A DNA stretch of 64,000 nucleotides from positions 1 to 64,000 of the forward strand of contig JACKKZ010000003.1 in assembly GCA_024236195.1 (NCBI GenBank), in the 5' to 3' direction. Source of the stretch: Sphingomonadaceae bacterium. GTDB taxonomy: Bacteria; Pseudomonadota; Alphaproteobacteria; Sphingomonadales; Sphingomonadaceae. The translations under genes and the position numbers were made by a program. This document shows, one piece after another, positions 43,490 through 54,060 of the stretch. How positions within the stretch are numbered: position 1 is the stretch's first letter; the number at the start of each line of letters is the position of its first letter. The notes below the pieces were generated by a model, which saw only the letters and a list, made by a program, of their open reading frames with translations, had not been told where the DNA came from and ran no database searches.

Positions 43490-44691
43490 TTGATCCGTTC
43501 ATCCAGCTCAGGCGCAGCGCCGATCCCGCTCATGTCGAACGACCCAGCCGGCTTGCCGACCTCCAAAGGCCCCGGCTGCGCTGCATCCAGCCCTTTGCCC
43601 TGCGATGTGAGGTTAAGCGACCAGCCCGGTGTTCCAGGCTTCACCAGCAATGCCGGTGTGTCCCCATCATGCAGCCCGTCCCACATCACGGCGGGCAAGC
43701 TGCCGCCAAACATCGGCAAGAGTTGCTCTGCACCGTCAATCTGCGGGTCATAACCCCCTCGCTCATAATGATTGCCTTCGATCACGACATTGCGGGGATA
43801 TGGGTTGTAGCGCTCATCAGAATAGGGCTGCGTATAAGCGACCACCATCACTTGCGCCGTAGGGTTATCGACCAGCCAGTTGTGCCCGATCACGACATTG
43901 TCATTGGCCATCACCAGCACCCCGGTGCCGCGCCGGACATTGGCGACGATATTGCCGGGCGGCGCGAAATTCGGCGTGTCATTGGCGACCACCAAATTCC
44001 CGCGCACCACCACATTTCCGCCGCCCATCACCGGCAGGTTGGGCAGATCGAACACCAGGATGCCACCGGTGTTGCGGGTTACGAAATTGTCGGTCACCAG
44101 GGCATCGCGGCTGTTCTCGATCTCGATCCCGGCCACCGATTGCTCGACATAGTTGTAGCGCACGGTGATCGCCTTGGACTGGCCGACATAGATTCCGGCA
44201 TCGCTCGCGCCCGAAACCTTGCAGCCGTCGACCAGCACCCCGGTGCTGGAAACTGGATAGATCCCATAGGCGCCGTTGGTTTCCTTGGGCCCGCCGGTCC
44301 AGGTCACGCGGACGCGATAATAGACCACGTTATCGGCACCCTTGGACTTGATCCCGTCGCCCTTGCTGTTCTCCACCGCGAAATCGCGCAGGGTAACTTC
44401 ATCGGAGGTAACTAGCAGCCCCTCGCCCGCGCCCTTCTGGCCGGTGAAATCGAGCACGCTGGCATCCATTCCGGCGCCGCGCAGGGTAACGCCATCGACA
44501 TCGAGGCTGAGCCCGTCGGTCAGCAAGAAGCGCCCTGCGCCGAGTTGCACGGTGTCCCCCGGCTCGGCGAGGATCAGCGCCTCCTGAAGGCGCGTCTGCG
44601 CGTCCTCACCGGCAGGAACTTCAATGGTTTCGGCAAGGACGGGCGAAGCAGTGGCGACCAGCGCCAGCGTGCAAATTGTTTCTCTCCACAT
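43486..44691 (-). CDS. Exported parallel beta-helix repeat protein
   Basis: The 401-residue protein has a signal peptide (MWRETICTLALVATASPVLA). It is then a right-handed beta-helix: IEVPAGEDAQTRLQEALILAEPGD at the N-cap, and many repeats of the form VTLRGAG, VTLRDFAVENSKGDGI, VLVDGCKVSGASDAGIYVG, ITVRYNYVEQSVAGIEIENS. The fold is typical of polysaccharide lyases and epimerases, but no catalytic set is evident. I chose the ATG at 44691 for the signal peptide. It is coupled to the downstream cytochrome gene. Confidence 0.85.
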   Translation of the reverse strand: MWRETICTLALVATASPVLAETIEVPAGEDAQTRLQEALILAEPGDTVQLGAGRFLLTDGLSLDVDGVTLRGAGMDASVLDFTGQKGAGEGLLVTSDEVTLRDFAVENSKGDGIKSKGADNVVYYRVRVTWTGGPKETNGAYGIYPVSSTGVLVDGCKVSGASDAGIYVGQSKAITVRYNYVEQSVAGIEIENSRDALVTDNFVTRNTGGILVFDLPNLPVMGGGNVVVRGNLVVANDTPNFAPPGNIVANVRRGTGVLVMANDNVVIGHNWLVDNPTAQVMVVAYTQPYSDERYNPYPRNVVIEGNHYERGGYDPQIDGAEQLLPMFGGSLPAVMWDGLHDGDTPALLVKPGTPGWSLNLTSQGKGLDAAQPGPLEVGKPAGSFDMSGIGAAPELDERIK

Positions 44692-44734
44692 GGAGCGAAT
44701 GCTGCAATTTACAGGAATGTAAGTCAACCCGGTG

Positions 44735-45066
44735 TCAGCGCGCCTCGCGCGCTATGCCCGTCGCACAGAGCGCAGCTGAACTGCTTGTCACTGCCAGCAC
44801 TTCCGCATCCCCGACCCGGCGAACACGCTCGACATATTGGCGCAGAGTCACAGGCCGCACTGGTTCCCCCTTGCGCGCCTGCAACCGTTCAAGCTTGCGC
44901 AATTGCGCGATGCTCAGCCGATCAACCATGCGCTCTGCCATACAGGCCGAATTGGCTGGGGAAAGGCCCGCGCGCAGCAAGCCCTTCTCCACCTTGCCTT
45001 CGGCAATCTGCGAAACACAGCCAGCGAGGAGCAGCGCGGCCAAGGCCGCCACCACTGCTTTGCCCA

Positions 45067-45067
<1 letters not shown>
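44735..45067 (-). CDS. Small lipoprotein of unknown function
   Basis: The 110-residue protein has a lipoprotein signal (MGKAVVAALAALLLAGC). The mature part is helical and basic with QIAEGKVEKGLLRAGLSPANSACMAERMVDRLSIAQLRKLERL, then a Cys near residue 102. I recognise no family. It starts at the final base of pntB (one-base overlap), so it is in the transhydrogenase operon. Confidence 0.75.
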
Positions 45068-46700
<1,633 letters not shown>

Positions 46701-46701
<1 letters not shown>

Positions 46702-46985
46702 CACTTCTTCTCCTTCTTCTTGTACATGGCGAGCATTCGCTCCGTCACGGCGAAGCCGCCGAAGATATTGACGCTCGCCAGCACCACACCCGCCAGCCCC
46801 AGCCATTTGGCAACCATGCTCCCAGCTTCAGCCGAAGCGATCAGCGCACCCACGATAATCACGGAGGAAATCGCGTTGGTCACCGCCATCAGCGGCGTAT
46901 GCAGCGCCGGGGTAACCGACCAGACCACGTAATAGCCGACGAAACACGCCAGCACGAAGATTGAAAGGATGCTGATAAAGTCCAA
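46701..46985 (-). CDS. NAD(P) transhydrogenase subunit alpha part 2 (membrane, proton-translocating)
   Basis: The 94-residue protein has three membrane helices: LSIFVLACFVGYYVVWSVTPALHTPLMAVTNAISSVIIVGAL and LGLAGVVLASVNIFGGFAVTERML. It ends in a Lys-rich tail. It is the alpha2 half of a split PntA, as in Rhodospirillum and many alphaproteobacteria. It shares the TGATG overlap with pntB. The alpha1 gene is about 1.3 kb upstream, with two unrelated genes between. Confidence 0.93.
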
Positions 46986-47021
46986 GGTCTTGTCCCCCCG
47001 ATGGTCCGGACGTGGTTCGGC

Positions 47022-47438
47022 TCAGATGCCGCCGGCCATACGTTCAAGCTGCTGCAGATTGCCGTCAATCCGCGCCAGTTCCTGAGCCACACGCTCCTGC
47101 GTGCCGGGCTGGTCCATTGCGCCGCATTCAACGACATTCTGTTCCCAATAGGCGTTGTAATCCGCCTCGATAATCGCGATGTCGACCGCCAGCGACCTAC
47201 CTGCCACGCTTTCCTTCAGCGCCGCATAGCGCTGTGCCAGCGGTTCATATTGCGCCAGCAAGTCAGCATCCGCCGTGAACGGGCACTTGATATTCAGGCC
47301 CCCATGCACTTCACGCGCGTGGCTGCGGAACATCGCCCCCATCTCGGCTTCGGCCGCTCCATAGGAAGCCCCGCCACCCAGATCGGAACATGCCGCCAGC
47401 GAAAGTGCCAGAGCTGCAATTGCCAGACGTTTCATCAA
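47022..47438 (-). CDS. Small lipoprotein of unknown function inside the transhydrogenase operon
   Basis: The 138-residue protein has a lipobox LAAC (Cys17) after MMKRLAIAALALS. The mature part is helical and acidic, with NIKCPFTADADLLAQYEPLAQRYAALKESVAG and a second Cys in NVVECGAM that could pair with the first. No family is recognised. Its start overlaps the stop of the preceding exported-protein gene by four bases, and alpha2 begins 36 bases downstream. Confidence 0.7.
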   Translation of the reverse strand: MMKRLAIAALALSLAACSDLGGGASYGAAEAEMGAMFRSHAREVHGGLNIKCPFTADADLLAQYEPLAQRYAALKESVAGRSLAVDIAIIEADYNAYWEQNVVECGAMDQPGTQERVAQELARIDGNLQQLERMAGGI

Positions 47439-48241
47439 ATGCTTGCCCCTATAACCAGACCATCAATTGAAACTTCTACTGCGTCGCCAGTCGCCGCATG
47501 AACTGTCAGGCTGCTATCCAGGAATAGCGGCTGTGCCACACCGGTTTCACCAGCTCCAAATCGCAGCAACCGGGTGCAATAGGGCACAACAATTGGCGCG
47601 CCCCACATATTATTGCCTTCATTGCGGTCCGCGCAGAGCATGAACCGGGCCCCGTTCTTGGGCCATTTCGCGGGTGAACTGGCCAGAGTCAGGGTCATTT
47701 CCATGGTCTCTGGCGAGGCCTCCCCGGTCAGGGAAGAGACCGTTACAGCTGTATCCATGGCAGTCCAGCCGTCAATTTTGACAGTGCCAACCAGAAATCC
47801 GATCTGCGTCGAACTGCCATATCCGTATGACTTGGCATTGACCGAGCCAAAATGATCGAAGGCTCCATCGCCGTTTGTATCGGCGAGGCAGGCAAAACTG
47901 CCCTGCCCTTTTCTCCGTCCGGGTTCGCAAATCACCGGGCTGCCCCCAAGGCGACTGGGCGCGAAAACTGTGCCCGCGGGAATGGTGGACTTGCCGGTGC
48001 CTCGAACTATCGGCGCATCAGTTTGCACAAGGTTGCGCGGTTGGACCTTCGCGAACTGAACAGGCTCTTTGTGCATGATACGGATGCGGGAAAGGTCCTC
48101 CCGCAGCTCCGCAACCGCCCAATCAACCTGTGCTGCGCCCGGCAAGGACGCTGACGACATCTGGGCGCTTGCCATCCGGGCAGGCATAAACCCAACCGCT
48201 AGGCTGAGGCCAAGCGCCAGGATGCAGGCGCGCTTGTTCAC
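47435..48241 (-). CDS. Exported protein of unknown function inside the transhydrogenase operon
   Basis: The 268-residue protein has a signal peptide (MNKRACILALGLSLAVGFMPARMASA). The mature part is beta-rich: GTVFAPSRLGGSPVICEPGRRK, CLADTNGDGAFDHFGSVNAKSYGYGSS (with a D-x-N-x-D-x-x-x-D calcium-loop-like stretch) and NGARFMLCADRNEGNNMWGAPIVVPYC. Four Cys could form two disulfides. I recognise no family. It overlaps pntA alpha1 by four bases (ATGA) and the next gene by four bases, so it is translationally coupled on both sides. Confidence 0.72.
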   Translation of the reverse strand: MNKRACILALGLSLAVGFMPARMASAQMSSASLPGAAQVDWAVAELREDLSRIRIMHKEPVQFAKVQPRNLVQTDAPIVRGTGKSTIPAGTVFAPSRLGGSPVICEPGRRKGQGSFACLADTNGDGAFDHFGSVNAKSYGYGSSTQIGFLVGTVKIDGWTAMDTAVTVSSLTGEASPETMEMTLTLASSPAKWPKNGARFMLCADRNEGNNMWGAPIVVPYCTRLLRFGAGETGVAQPLFLDSSLTVHAATGDAVEVSIDGLVIGASI

Positions 48242-49359
48242 CCCTTCAACCTCTCGCTCACCACTTCGCCGCCCTTGGTCAGGCGGATGGCATCGCCGAT
48301 TTCCTCGTCCAGCACGGGCTTGCCCGCTTCCTTGTCCCAGAAGGCGGAGAGGAAGTTGTAGTGGTTGCGCGCAAACAGCGCCGATGCGTCTGCAGCAAGA
48401 TGCGCCGGGGTGTTGGAATAGCCGATGATCTTCACGCCGTGTTTTTCAACGACCTCATCTGCCTTGGACCCTTCGACATTGCCACCTTGCGCCACGGCGA
48501 GGTCGAAAATGACGCTGCCCGGCTTCATGCTGGCGATTTGCGCGTCAGAAATAAGGCGCGGCGCGGCGCGGCCGGGGATCAGTGCAGTGGTGATGACGAT
48601 ATCCTGCTTGGCAATATGGCCGGAAACCAGCTCGGCCTGAGCCTTCTGGTATTCCTCGCTCATTTCGGTGGCATAGCCGCCGCTGCCTTCGCCTTCGATG
48701 CCGGCGACGCTTTCCACGAAGATCGGCTTGGCACCGAGCGACTGGATCTGTTCCTTGGTAGCAGAGCGAACATCGGTCGCCGAAACTTGCGCGCCGAGGC
48801 GCTTGGCCGTCGCAATAGCCTGCAGGCCAGCCACGCCCACGCCCATGATAAACACGCGCGCCGCCTGCACTGTACCGGCGGCAGTCATCATCATCGGGAA
48901 AGCGCGGCCATAGACATCCGCCGCATGGATCACCGCCTTATAACCCGCCAGGTTGGACTGGCTGGAAAGGACATCCATGCTCTGTGCGCGAGTAATGCGC
49001 GGCATGAATTCCATTGCCAGCGCTTCAAGGCCCGCCTTGGCATAGGCATCGACCCGATCGCGTTGGATAAAGGGGTCAAAGGTCGCCGCGACCCATGCGC
49101 CGGGATTAGCCCCTTTCAGCGTATCAAGTCCGGGTGCCTGCACCCCCAGCACGATATCCGCACCGGCCACCGCCTTGGCCGCCGGAAGCACTTCCGCGCC
49201 CGCTTCGGCATAGGCGGCGTCAGGTATCGCAGCCATCTCGCCTGCCCCCTCTTCCACGGCGACAGTCGCGCCAAGCGCGATGAATTTCTTGGCGGTTTCA
49301 GGCGTCAACGCGACACGGGTTTCCCCCGCGGCGCGTTCCTTAAGGGCTGCAATGCGCAA
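48238..49359 (-). CDS. pntA: NAD(P) transhydrogenase subunit alpha part 1 (NAD(H)-binding)
   Basis: The protein has 373 residues from TTG 49359. This is the soluble domain I: IAALKERAAGETRVALTPETAKKF, AMEFMPRITRAQSMDVLSSQSNLAGYKAVI (the RQD-type loop region), GVGVAGLQAIATAKRLGAQVSATDVR, and SEEYQKAQAEL. It oxidises or reduces NAD(H) for hydride transfer to NADP(H) driven by the proton gradient. No ATG fits. TTG at 49359 has AGAGG just upstream and gives the canonical N-terminus; TTG at 49383 would overlap the small upstream gene. Confidence 0.93.
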   Translation of the reverse strand: MRIAALKERAAGETRVALTPETAKKFIALGATVAVEEGAGEMAAIPDAAYAEAGAEVLPAAKAVAGADIVLGVQAPGLDTLKGANPGAWVAATFDPFIQRDRVDAYAKAGLEALAMEFMPRITRAQSMDVLSSQSNLAGYKAVIHAADVYGRAFPMMMTAAGTVQAARVFIMGVGVAGLQAIATAKRLGAQVSATDVRSATKEQIQSLGAKPIFVESVAGIEGEGSGGYATEMSEEYQKAQAELVSGHIAKQDIVITTALIPGRAAPRLISDAQIASMKPGSVIFDLAVAQGGNVEGSKADEVVEKHGVKIIGYSNTPAHLAADASALFARNHYNFLSAFWDKEAGKPVLDEEIGDAIRLTKGGEVVSERLKG

Positions 49360-49372
49360 ATTGGCCTCTCGA

Positions 49373-49498
49373 TCAGTCAGCAATCATCACAATGATGAGC
49401 ATGGTCAGGACAAACAGGAGCGGCACGGACCATTTCAACGAGCTGATGAAACCTGCGTAGGTTTTTTCCGCCGCCTTCATGTCGTTTGCAGATGCCAT
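49373..49498 (-). CDS. aa3-type cytochrome c oxidase subunit IV-like peptide
   Basis: The 41-residue peptide is MASANDMKAAEKTYAGF, then a single membrane helix (WSVPLLFVLTMLIIVMIAD). The AEKTYxGF motif before one helix is the bacterial aa3 oxidase subunit IV family. It ends 13 bases before the TTG of pntA alpha1 on the same strand, so it probably leads the transhydrogenase operon. In this group the family is often found here rather than with the oxidase genes (memory). Confidence 0.85.
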   Translation of the reverse strand: MASANDMKAAEKTYAGFISSLKWSVPLLFVLTMLIIVMIAD

Positions 49499-49652
49499 TG
49501 TGTATTTCCCCGTCTTTATGGTGTGAACGCCGCGGCTCTATCGCGGGTGACGGCGAGTCACAAGCCCATCCGCGATGCCCTTAGCCTTAACGCCACCTTT
49601 ACTCCCCCTGCCTAAAAGGCGGGTTCGTATCGGAATGGGACGGTTTGGGATT

Positions 49653-51074
49653 ATGGCGGATAGCGATTCGCGCCTTTTGATGCTGATTGATGATGAACCG
49701 GCGCAAGCCCGGCTCATCACCGCGCTTGCTGCGCGCGAAGGCTGGCGTGTGCTGGTGGTCAAGGATTCTGAGACCGCCATTGCCACGCTCGGTACGCGCC
49801 AGGGCATGCAGCTTTCAGCCATTATTCTGGACCAATGGGTGCCGGGCGATGATGCTTGCGAACTGATCCACGAACTCAAGACACGCCGCCCTGCCCTGCC
49901 GATCCTGATGCTGACCACCAGCAACAGCCCGATGCTGGCCGTCGAGGCCATGCGTTCGGGCGCGACGGATTACCTCGTTAAGCCCGTCGCTCCTGATAGG
50001 CTGATGCAGGCGCTCCGGAGCGCGACACGGCAGGAGACGCCCAAGGACGAACTCCAGCCTTTGACCGAAAAAATGCCGACCGTGCTCGATTTCGACGCAA
50101 TGATTGGGACTGCGCCCACCTTCCGCGCCGCGCTAGCCAAAGCTGCAAAGGCAGCGCGCGGCCATGGCCATGTGCTGATCGAAGGCGAAAATGGGACCGG
50201 CAAGGAAATGCTGATGCGCGCCATGCACGCAGCCAGCCCGCGCGCCAAGGCACCTTTCCGCCTGATCAATGTGCGCGGCGTACCCGCAAACTCCATCGAA
50301 TCCGTGCTGTTCGGCCATGAGCAGAACGCCTTCCCCGGTGCATTTGACCGCCAGATCGGCGCGTTGCAACATTGCGATGGCGGCACACTGGTGCTCGACG
50401 AAATCGACCGGTTGGCGGAAGACCTGCAGGAAAAGCTGGCCGAAGTGCTTGCCACCGGCATTGTCCGTCCTGTCGGCGCAAAGCATGGCTTCCGCGTTGA
50501 CGTGCGAGTGCTCAGCGCCAGCAACTTGCCACTGGCAGATCTGAATGACGCCGGCCATTTCCATCCGGCGTTGCTCAAGGAAATCTGCCAGACCAAGGTT
50601 ACCCTGCCACCCCTGCGCGAACGGACCGGGGATATCCCCGCACTCACTCGGCATTTCCTCGGCCGGATCGGCGAACAGCCGGGGCTGCGGCACCTTTCTG
50701 TCAGCGACAGCGCGCTGGCGCTGCTCACAGCTTTCGACTGGCCGGGCAATGTTCGACAGCTCCAGGCCGTGCTGTTCCGTGCGGCGGTGTTTTGCGAAGG
50801 TGAAACTCTGACCGCAGACAGCTTCCCGCAACTGTCGGAAATGGTCGGAGAAACCTCGATCGAAGGCCTGTCCGCCATGCAGGAAGGTGTGGGCGTGATG
50901 CTCTACACCGCTGATGGCAATCTCCGCCCGCTGGAAGAGATCGAAGCCGACGTGATCCGCCTCGCCATCGGCCATTATCGCGGGCGTATGACGGAAGTTG
51001 CGCGCCGCCTCGGCATTGGCCGCTCTACGCTCTACCGTAAGCTTTCCGATCTCGGCATCGACAACGCCGCCTGA
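49653..51074 (+). CDS. NtrC-type response regulator with a degenerate GAFTGA loop
   Basis: The 473-residue protein has a receiver domain (LIDDEP, phosphoacceptor Asp in IILDQWVPGDD, LTTS, DYLVKPV). An AAA+ domain follows with Walker A GENGTGKE (Lys184) and Walker B GGTLVLDEIDR, then LPPLRERTGDIPAL. A Fis-type helix-turn-helix ends it (MTEVARRLGIGRSTLYRKL). The sigma-54 contact loop, normally GAFTGA, reads NAFPGA at 225-230. ATPase function may survive but sigma-54 remodelling is doubtful. The ATG at 49653 gives the normal N-terminus. No sensor kinase gene is nearby. Confidence 0.88.
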   Translation: MADSDSRLLMLIDDEPAQARLITALAAREGWRVLVVKDSETAIATLGTRQGMQLSAIILDQWVPGDDACELIHELKTRRPALPILMLTTSNSPMLAVEAMRSGATDYLVKPVAPDRLMQALRSATRQETPKDELQPLTEKMPTVLDFDAMIGTAPTFRAALAKAAKAARGHGHVLIEGENGTGKEMLMRAMHAASPRAKAPFRLINVRGVPANSIESVLFGHEQNAFPGAFDRQIGALQHCDGGTLVLDEIDRLAEDLQEKLAEVLATGIVRPVGAKHGFRVDVRVLSASNLPLADLNDAGHFHPALLKEICQTKVTLPPLRERTGDIPALTRHFLGRIGEQPGLRHLSVSDSALALLTAFDWPGNVRQLQAVLFRAAVFCEGETLTADSFPQLSEMVGETSIEGLSAMQEGVGVMLYTADGNLRPLEEIEADVIRLAIGHYRGRMTEVARRLGIGRSTLYRKLSDLGIDNAA

Positions 51075-51093
51075 TTTGCCTAGCCCATGGGGC

Positions 51094-51855
51094 ATGGCAA
51101 ACGATCTCGATTTCACGGGCCGCACGGCCCTCGTTACTGGTGCTGCATCCGGCATTGGCGCGGCTTGCGCCCGCTGGCTCGATGCGCATGGGGTGAAGCG
51201 GCTGGTGCTGGTTGATATGGACGATGCGGGTCTCTCCTTGCTGGAATTGGGCTGCGAGGTTGAGCAGATCATCGGCAGTGTTGGCGATGCTGACCTGTGG
51301 GAACGGATCGCCCCTACCCTCGTCGGCCTCGACCACGCGGTCGTGAATGCCGGGATTGGCGGCAGCGGCGCGCTGGGTGAGCATGACCTCGACACGTGGA
51401 GGCGGGTGATGAACGTCAATCTCGACGGGGCTTTCTACTCCATGCGCGCGGCCATTGCGGCGATGAAGGCGAGCGGCGGTGGTTCTATCGTGTTCACCTC
51501 CTCCATCACCGGGATCAAGCCCGTTCCCGGCATTGGCGCCTATGGCGTGGCCAAGGCCGGGGTTGCCCATATGGCGCGCATCGCCGCTGCCGACCACGCG
51601 AATGACCAGATCCGTGTCAACGCCATTGCACCCGGCGGAGTTGATACGGCGATCTGGGAAAGCTCCGAAGACTTCCGCAATTCCGTGGCCGCGCATGGCC
51701 GCGATGCGACGCTGAAAGGGATGGCGGCGACCACGCCCCGCGGCAGCTTTGCAACGCCTGACGAGATTGCGGGCAATATCGGCTACCTCCTCTCTGACGC
51801 TGCTGCCAACATCACCGGCCATGTGCTGGTGAGCGACGGGGGCTACTCCTTGTAA
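51094..51855 (+). CDS. Short-chain dehydrogenase/reductase
   Basis: The 253-residue classical SDR has the cofactor motif TGAASGIG, NAGIGG, Ser in VFTSSITG, and YGVAK with Tyr150 and Lys154. RVNAIAPGGVDT and the end GHVLVSDGGYSL complete the fold. LVLVDMDD after the second strand suggests NAD(H) preference (Asp at the ribose site). The substrate is unknown. The stop overlaps the end of the convergent DUF123 gene. Confidence 0.92.
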   Translation: MANDLDFTGRTALVTGAASGIGAACARWLDAHGVKRLVLVDMDDAGLSLLELGCEVEQIIGSVGDADLWERIAPTLVGLDHAVVNAGIGGSGALGEHDLDTWRRVMNVNLDGAFYSMRAAIAAMKASGGGSIVFTSSITGIKPVPGIGAYGVAKAGVAHMARIAAADHANDQIRVNAIAPGGVDTAIWESSEDFRNSVAAHGRDATLKGMAATTPRGSFATPDEIAGNIGYLLSDAAANITGHVLVSDGGYSL

Positions 51856-52280
51856 GCCAGCAAATGCGCGGCGCAGGCCTTGCAATCGCTGCTGCCGAAG
51901 CCGGGGAGCGGGATGGTGAAGCGGCCACTCGCCAGCAAGGCCTCGACTATTGCACATTCCGAGCCGCCCTCAATCGCCAGCGCGGCCATGCTGCTCGCCC
52001 GCACACTCAGCTCATCGACATGCCAGCGCAGCGCCTTGTCCTTGCGGAAGTGGCGCCTAAGCCGCGCGCGCATCCCGCCCGGCCCGTTGGCGCTCCCGGC
52101 GTAGATGTAGGTACCCGGTGGGAGCGTTGCGGCGAGCTTGCCGCGGGTGAAGGCGACAGGTTCGACCAGCTTCAACATCAGGGCATAGGATCCTGATTTA
52201 GCAGGGATTCTCTCAAGCTCCGCAGGTCCTGCCTTCACTCCCTCGGGCAACAGGCCAACAAGGAGATCGAACGCTGTCAC
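51843..52280 (-). CDS. DUF123 family protein (GIY-YIG-like)
   Basis: The 145-residue protein starts at GTG 52280, overlapping the folP stop (GTGA). SGSYALMLKL, PPGTYIYAGSANGPGGMRARLRRHFR, WHVDEL and SSDCKACAAHL are typical of DUF123, a domain also found fused to endonuclease III and related to GIY-YIG nucleases. Activity is unproven. The C-terminal DC..C cluster could bind metal. Confidence 0.8.
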   Translation of the reverse strand: MTAFDLLVGLLPEGVKAGPAELERIPAKSGSYALMLKLVEPVAFTRGKLAATLPPGTYIYAGSANGPGGMRARLRRHFRKDKALRWHVDELSVRASSMAALAIEGGSECAIVEALLASGRFTIPLPGFGSSDCKACAAHLLAYKE

Positions 52281-53389
52281 CCCGGCAGATCGCCAAAGTC
52301 CGTCAGCGCCGCATCGCGCAATCCGCGCCACACATTGCGCGCCTGCACTGTCTCGAACACGTCATGCACGCGGTGGAGCGGGATACCAGCGTCCATCCCC
52401 TTCACCGCCAGCGTCACGCTGCCGCCCATGCGCTGATGCGCGGGGACTTCATTGCTGAGCGCGCCGATCATCCGCTTGCGGCTCGCGCCCAGCAGCAGCG
52501 GCTGGCCCAGCGCGTGGAACAGCGGCAGCGCATTCATCAGCGCGAGGTTATCCGCCAGCGATTTGCCAAAGCCGATGCCCGGATCGAGCACGATTCTGTC
52601 GCGCGCAATCCCCGCTGCCAGCGCCCGGTCGCGCGCGGTGGCAAGCCAGTCGAACACATCGAACACCACATTGGCATAGTCGCCATCGGCGTGGAGATCC
52701 TCCGCCTCCCCCGGCGCATGCATCAGCACCACCGGGCAACCGCGATTGGCGACCAGTTCCAGGCTACGCGGATCATGGCGCAGGGCAGAGACATCGTTGA
52801 TGATATGCGCGCCTGCATCCAGCGCCGCTTCCATCACCGCCGGACGGCGCGTATCGACGCTGATCGCCGCGCCCATCGCCGCGCAATACTCGACCGCGGG
52901 GATGACGCGTTTCAGCTCGTCCCCCTCCCACACGGCAGGCGCACCGGGGCGCGTGCTTTCCCCGCCAATGTCGATGATCGCTGCGCCTGCCTGGAGCATT
53001 GCCCCCGCATGTTCGCGCCCGGCATCAACATCATCTAGGAACTTGCCCCCGTCAGAGAAGCTGTCCGGCGTGACATTGAGGATGCCCATCACCTGCGGCT
53101 GGTCGAGCCTGATGGTGCGCTCACCCAGCTGGAGCGGCTTGTGCACGATGCCGAGATTGGCCCACTGCGCCTCCGCCGCTTCGCCCACACTGTCGGGCAA
53201 TTCGCCCAGAACCTGAGCCATGGACTCTGGCGAGCAGGTCCAGCGGCTCACCACCGCGTTATCCCGCCGCAGGATCACCGCCAGGCGGCTGGCATAGACC
53301 ATGCTCCCCGCCAGCCGGATCGCATCCCCCTCCTCCGCCTGCGGACCAGAGGCAAAGCCGATGGGGCGGATATAGACGGACTCGCTCAT
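52277..53389 (-). CDS. folP: Dihydropteroate synthase
   Basis: FolP condenses DHPP with p-aminobenzoate in folate synthesis and is the sulfonamide target. The 370-residue protein has an N-terminal extension of about 110 residues. The core follows: MGILNVTPDSFSDGGKF, IIDIGGESTRPGAP, ISVDTRRPAVMEAAL, IINDVSALRHDP, VVLMHAPG, DPGIGFGKSLADNLALM and GASRKRMIG. The extension is longer than in E. coli FolP but common in sphingomonads (memory). Confidence 0.95.
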   Translation of the reverse strand: MSESVYIRPIGFASGPQAEEGDAIRLAGSMVYASRLAVILRRDNAVVSRWTCSPESMAQVLGELPDSVGEAAEAQWANLGIVHKPLQLGERTIRLDQPQVMGILNVTPDSFSDGGKFLDDVDAGREHAGAMLQAGAAIIDIGGESTRPGAPAVWEGDELKRVIPAVEYCAAMGAAISVDTRRPAVMEAALDAGAHIINDVSALRHDPRSLELVANRGCPVVLMHAPGEAEDLHADGDYANVVFDVFDWLATARDRALAAGIARDRIVLDPGIGFGKSLADNLALMNALPLFHALGQPLLLGASRKRMIGALSNEVPAHQRMGGSVTLAVKGMDAGIPLHRVHDVFETVQARNVWRGLRDAALTDFGDLPG

Positions 53390-53576
53390 TGTTCAGTTTC
53401 CCGGCGCGACATCTGAATAAGTGGAACACATGGAACAGTGTCCAATGTGGAAAAAGCTCGGAGACGCAATCGCGCGTTGGGCGCGGGAAGGAAAGGGGGC
53501 TTGGTGTGCATTTGCACGGGTTTAGGGGATGGGGGCGGTGCAGGACAGGGGGAGCAGGTCTTTGGCTTTCCGAATA

Positions 53577-53670
53577 CGTCATCCCGGCCCTGAGCCGGGA
53601 TCCCGCTCTTCTTTGAGGCTCAGTGCTCCACCGCAAGTCAGCGGGACCCCGGATCAAGTCCGGGGCGACG
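53577..53670 (+). repeat. 94-bp REP element, copy A
   Basis: It opens with CGTCATCCCGGCCCTGAGCC, the first palindrome (to GGGATCCC), and closes with ACCCCGGATCAAGTCCGGGG and CGACG, the second. The middle about 36 bases are less conserved. It recurs at 54061 in the same orientation and at the same length. The rest of the 346-base gap 53390-53735 shows no gene. Confidence 0.85.
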
Positions 53671-53735
53671 AGTTTGAGAGGCTGTGCACTAAAGAAGGCT
53701 TGACCCTCTGCAAGACCTGCCCTCATTTATTTGCC

Positions 53736-54035
53736 ATGCAACGCGAAGCAAAAGGCGGTTGGGTTTACGTCATGGCCGACCGTTATCGCGGCACACTCTA
53801 TGTTGGCGTCACTTCAGACCTTGCAGCCCGTGTGACTCAACACCGCGAAGGAACAGGTTCGGATTTCTGCAAGCGTTACGGACTGACCCGCCTCGTCTGG
53901 GCTGATCGATGTGACTCTATCGAAGACGCCATAGCCCATGAGAAGCGCCTAAAACGCTGGCGTCGCGCATGGAAAATTGAGTTAATCGAGAAGACAAATC
54001 CTGAGTGGGAGGACTTGTTCGAAGTCCTGCTGTAA
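53736..54035 (+). CDS. GIY-YIG nuclease family protein, flanked by direct REP copies
   Basis: The 99-residue single-domain protein has the GIY-YIG core WVYVMADRYRGTLYVGVTSD (here VYV and YVG), the conserved LAARVTQHREG with catalytic Arg, KRYGLTRLVWAD, and IAHEKRLKRWRRAWKIELIE with the Glu. This UPF0213/YhbQ-like type has no proven cellular role. It is the only gene between two 94-bp REP copies. A longer upstream frame would translate through REP copy A and is rejected. Confidence 0.87.
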   Translation: MQREAKGGWVYVMADRYRGTLYVGVTSDLAARVTQHREGTGSDFCKRYGLTRLVWADRCDSIEDAIAHEKRLKRWRRAWKIELIEKTNPEWEDLFEVLL

Positions 54036-54060
54036 CTTGCGGTCGCATTAGACCCACCAC

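Noticed and set aside
53529..53735. N-terminal extension of the GIY-YIG protein
   Set aside because: The extra 69 codons are a translation of REP copy A and its flank; the ATG at 53736 starts just before the domain.
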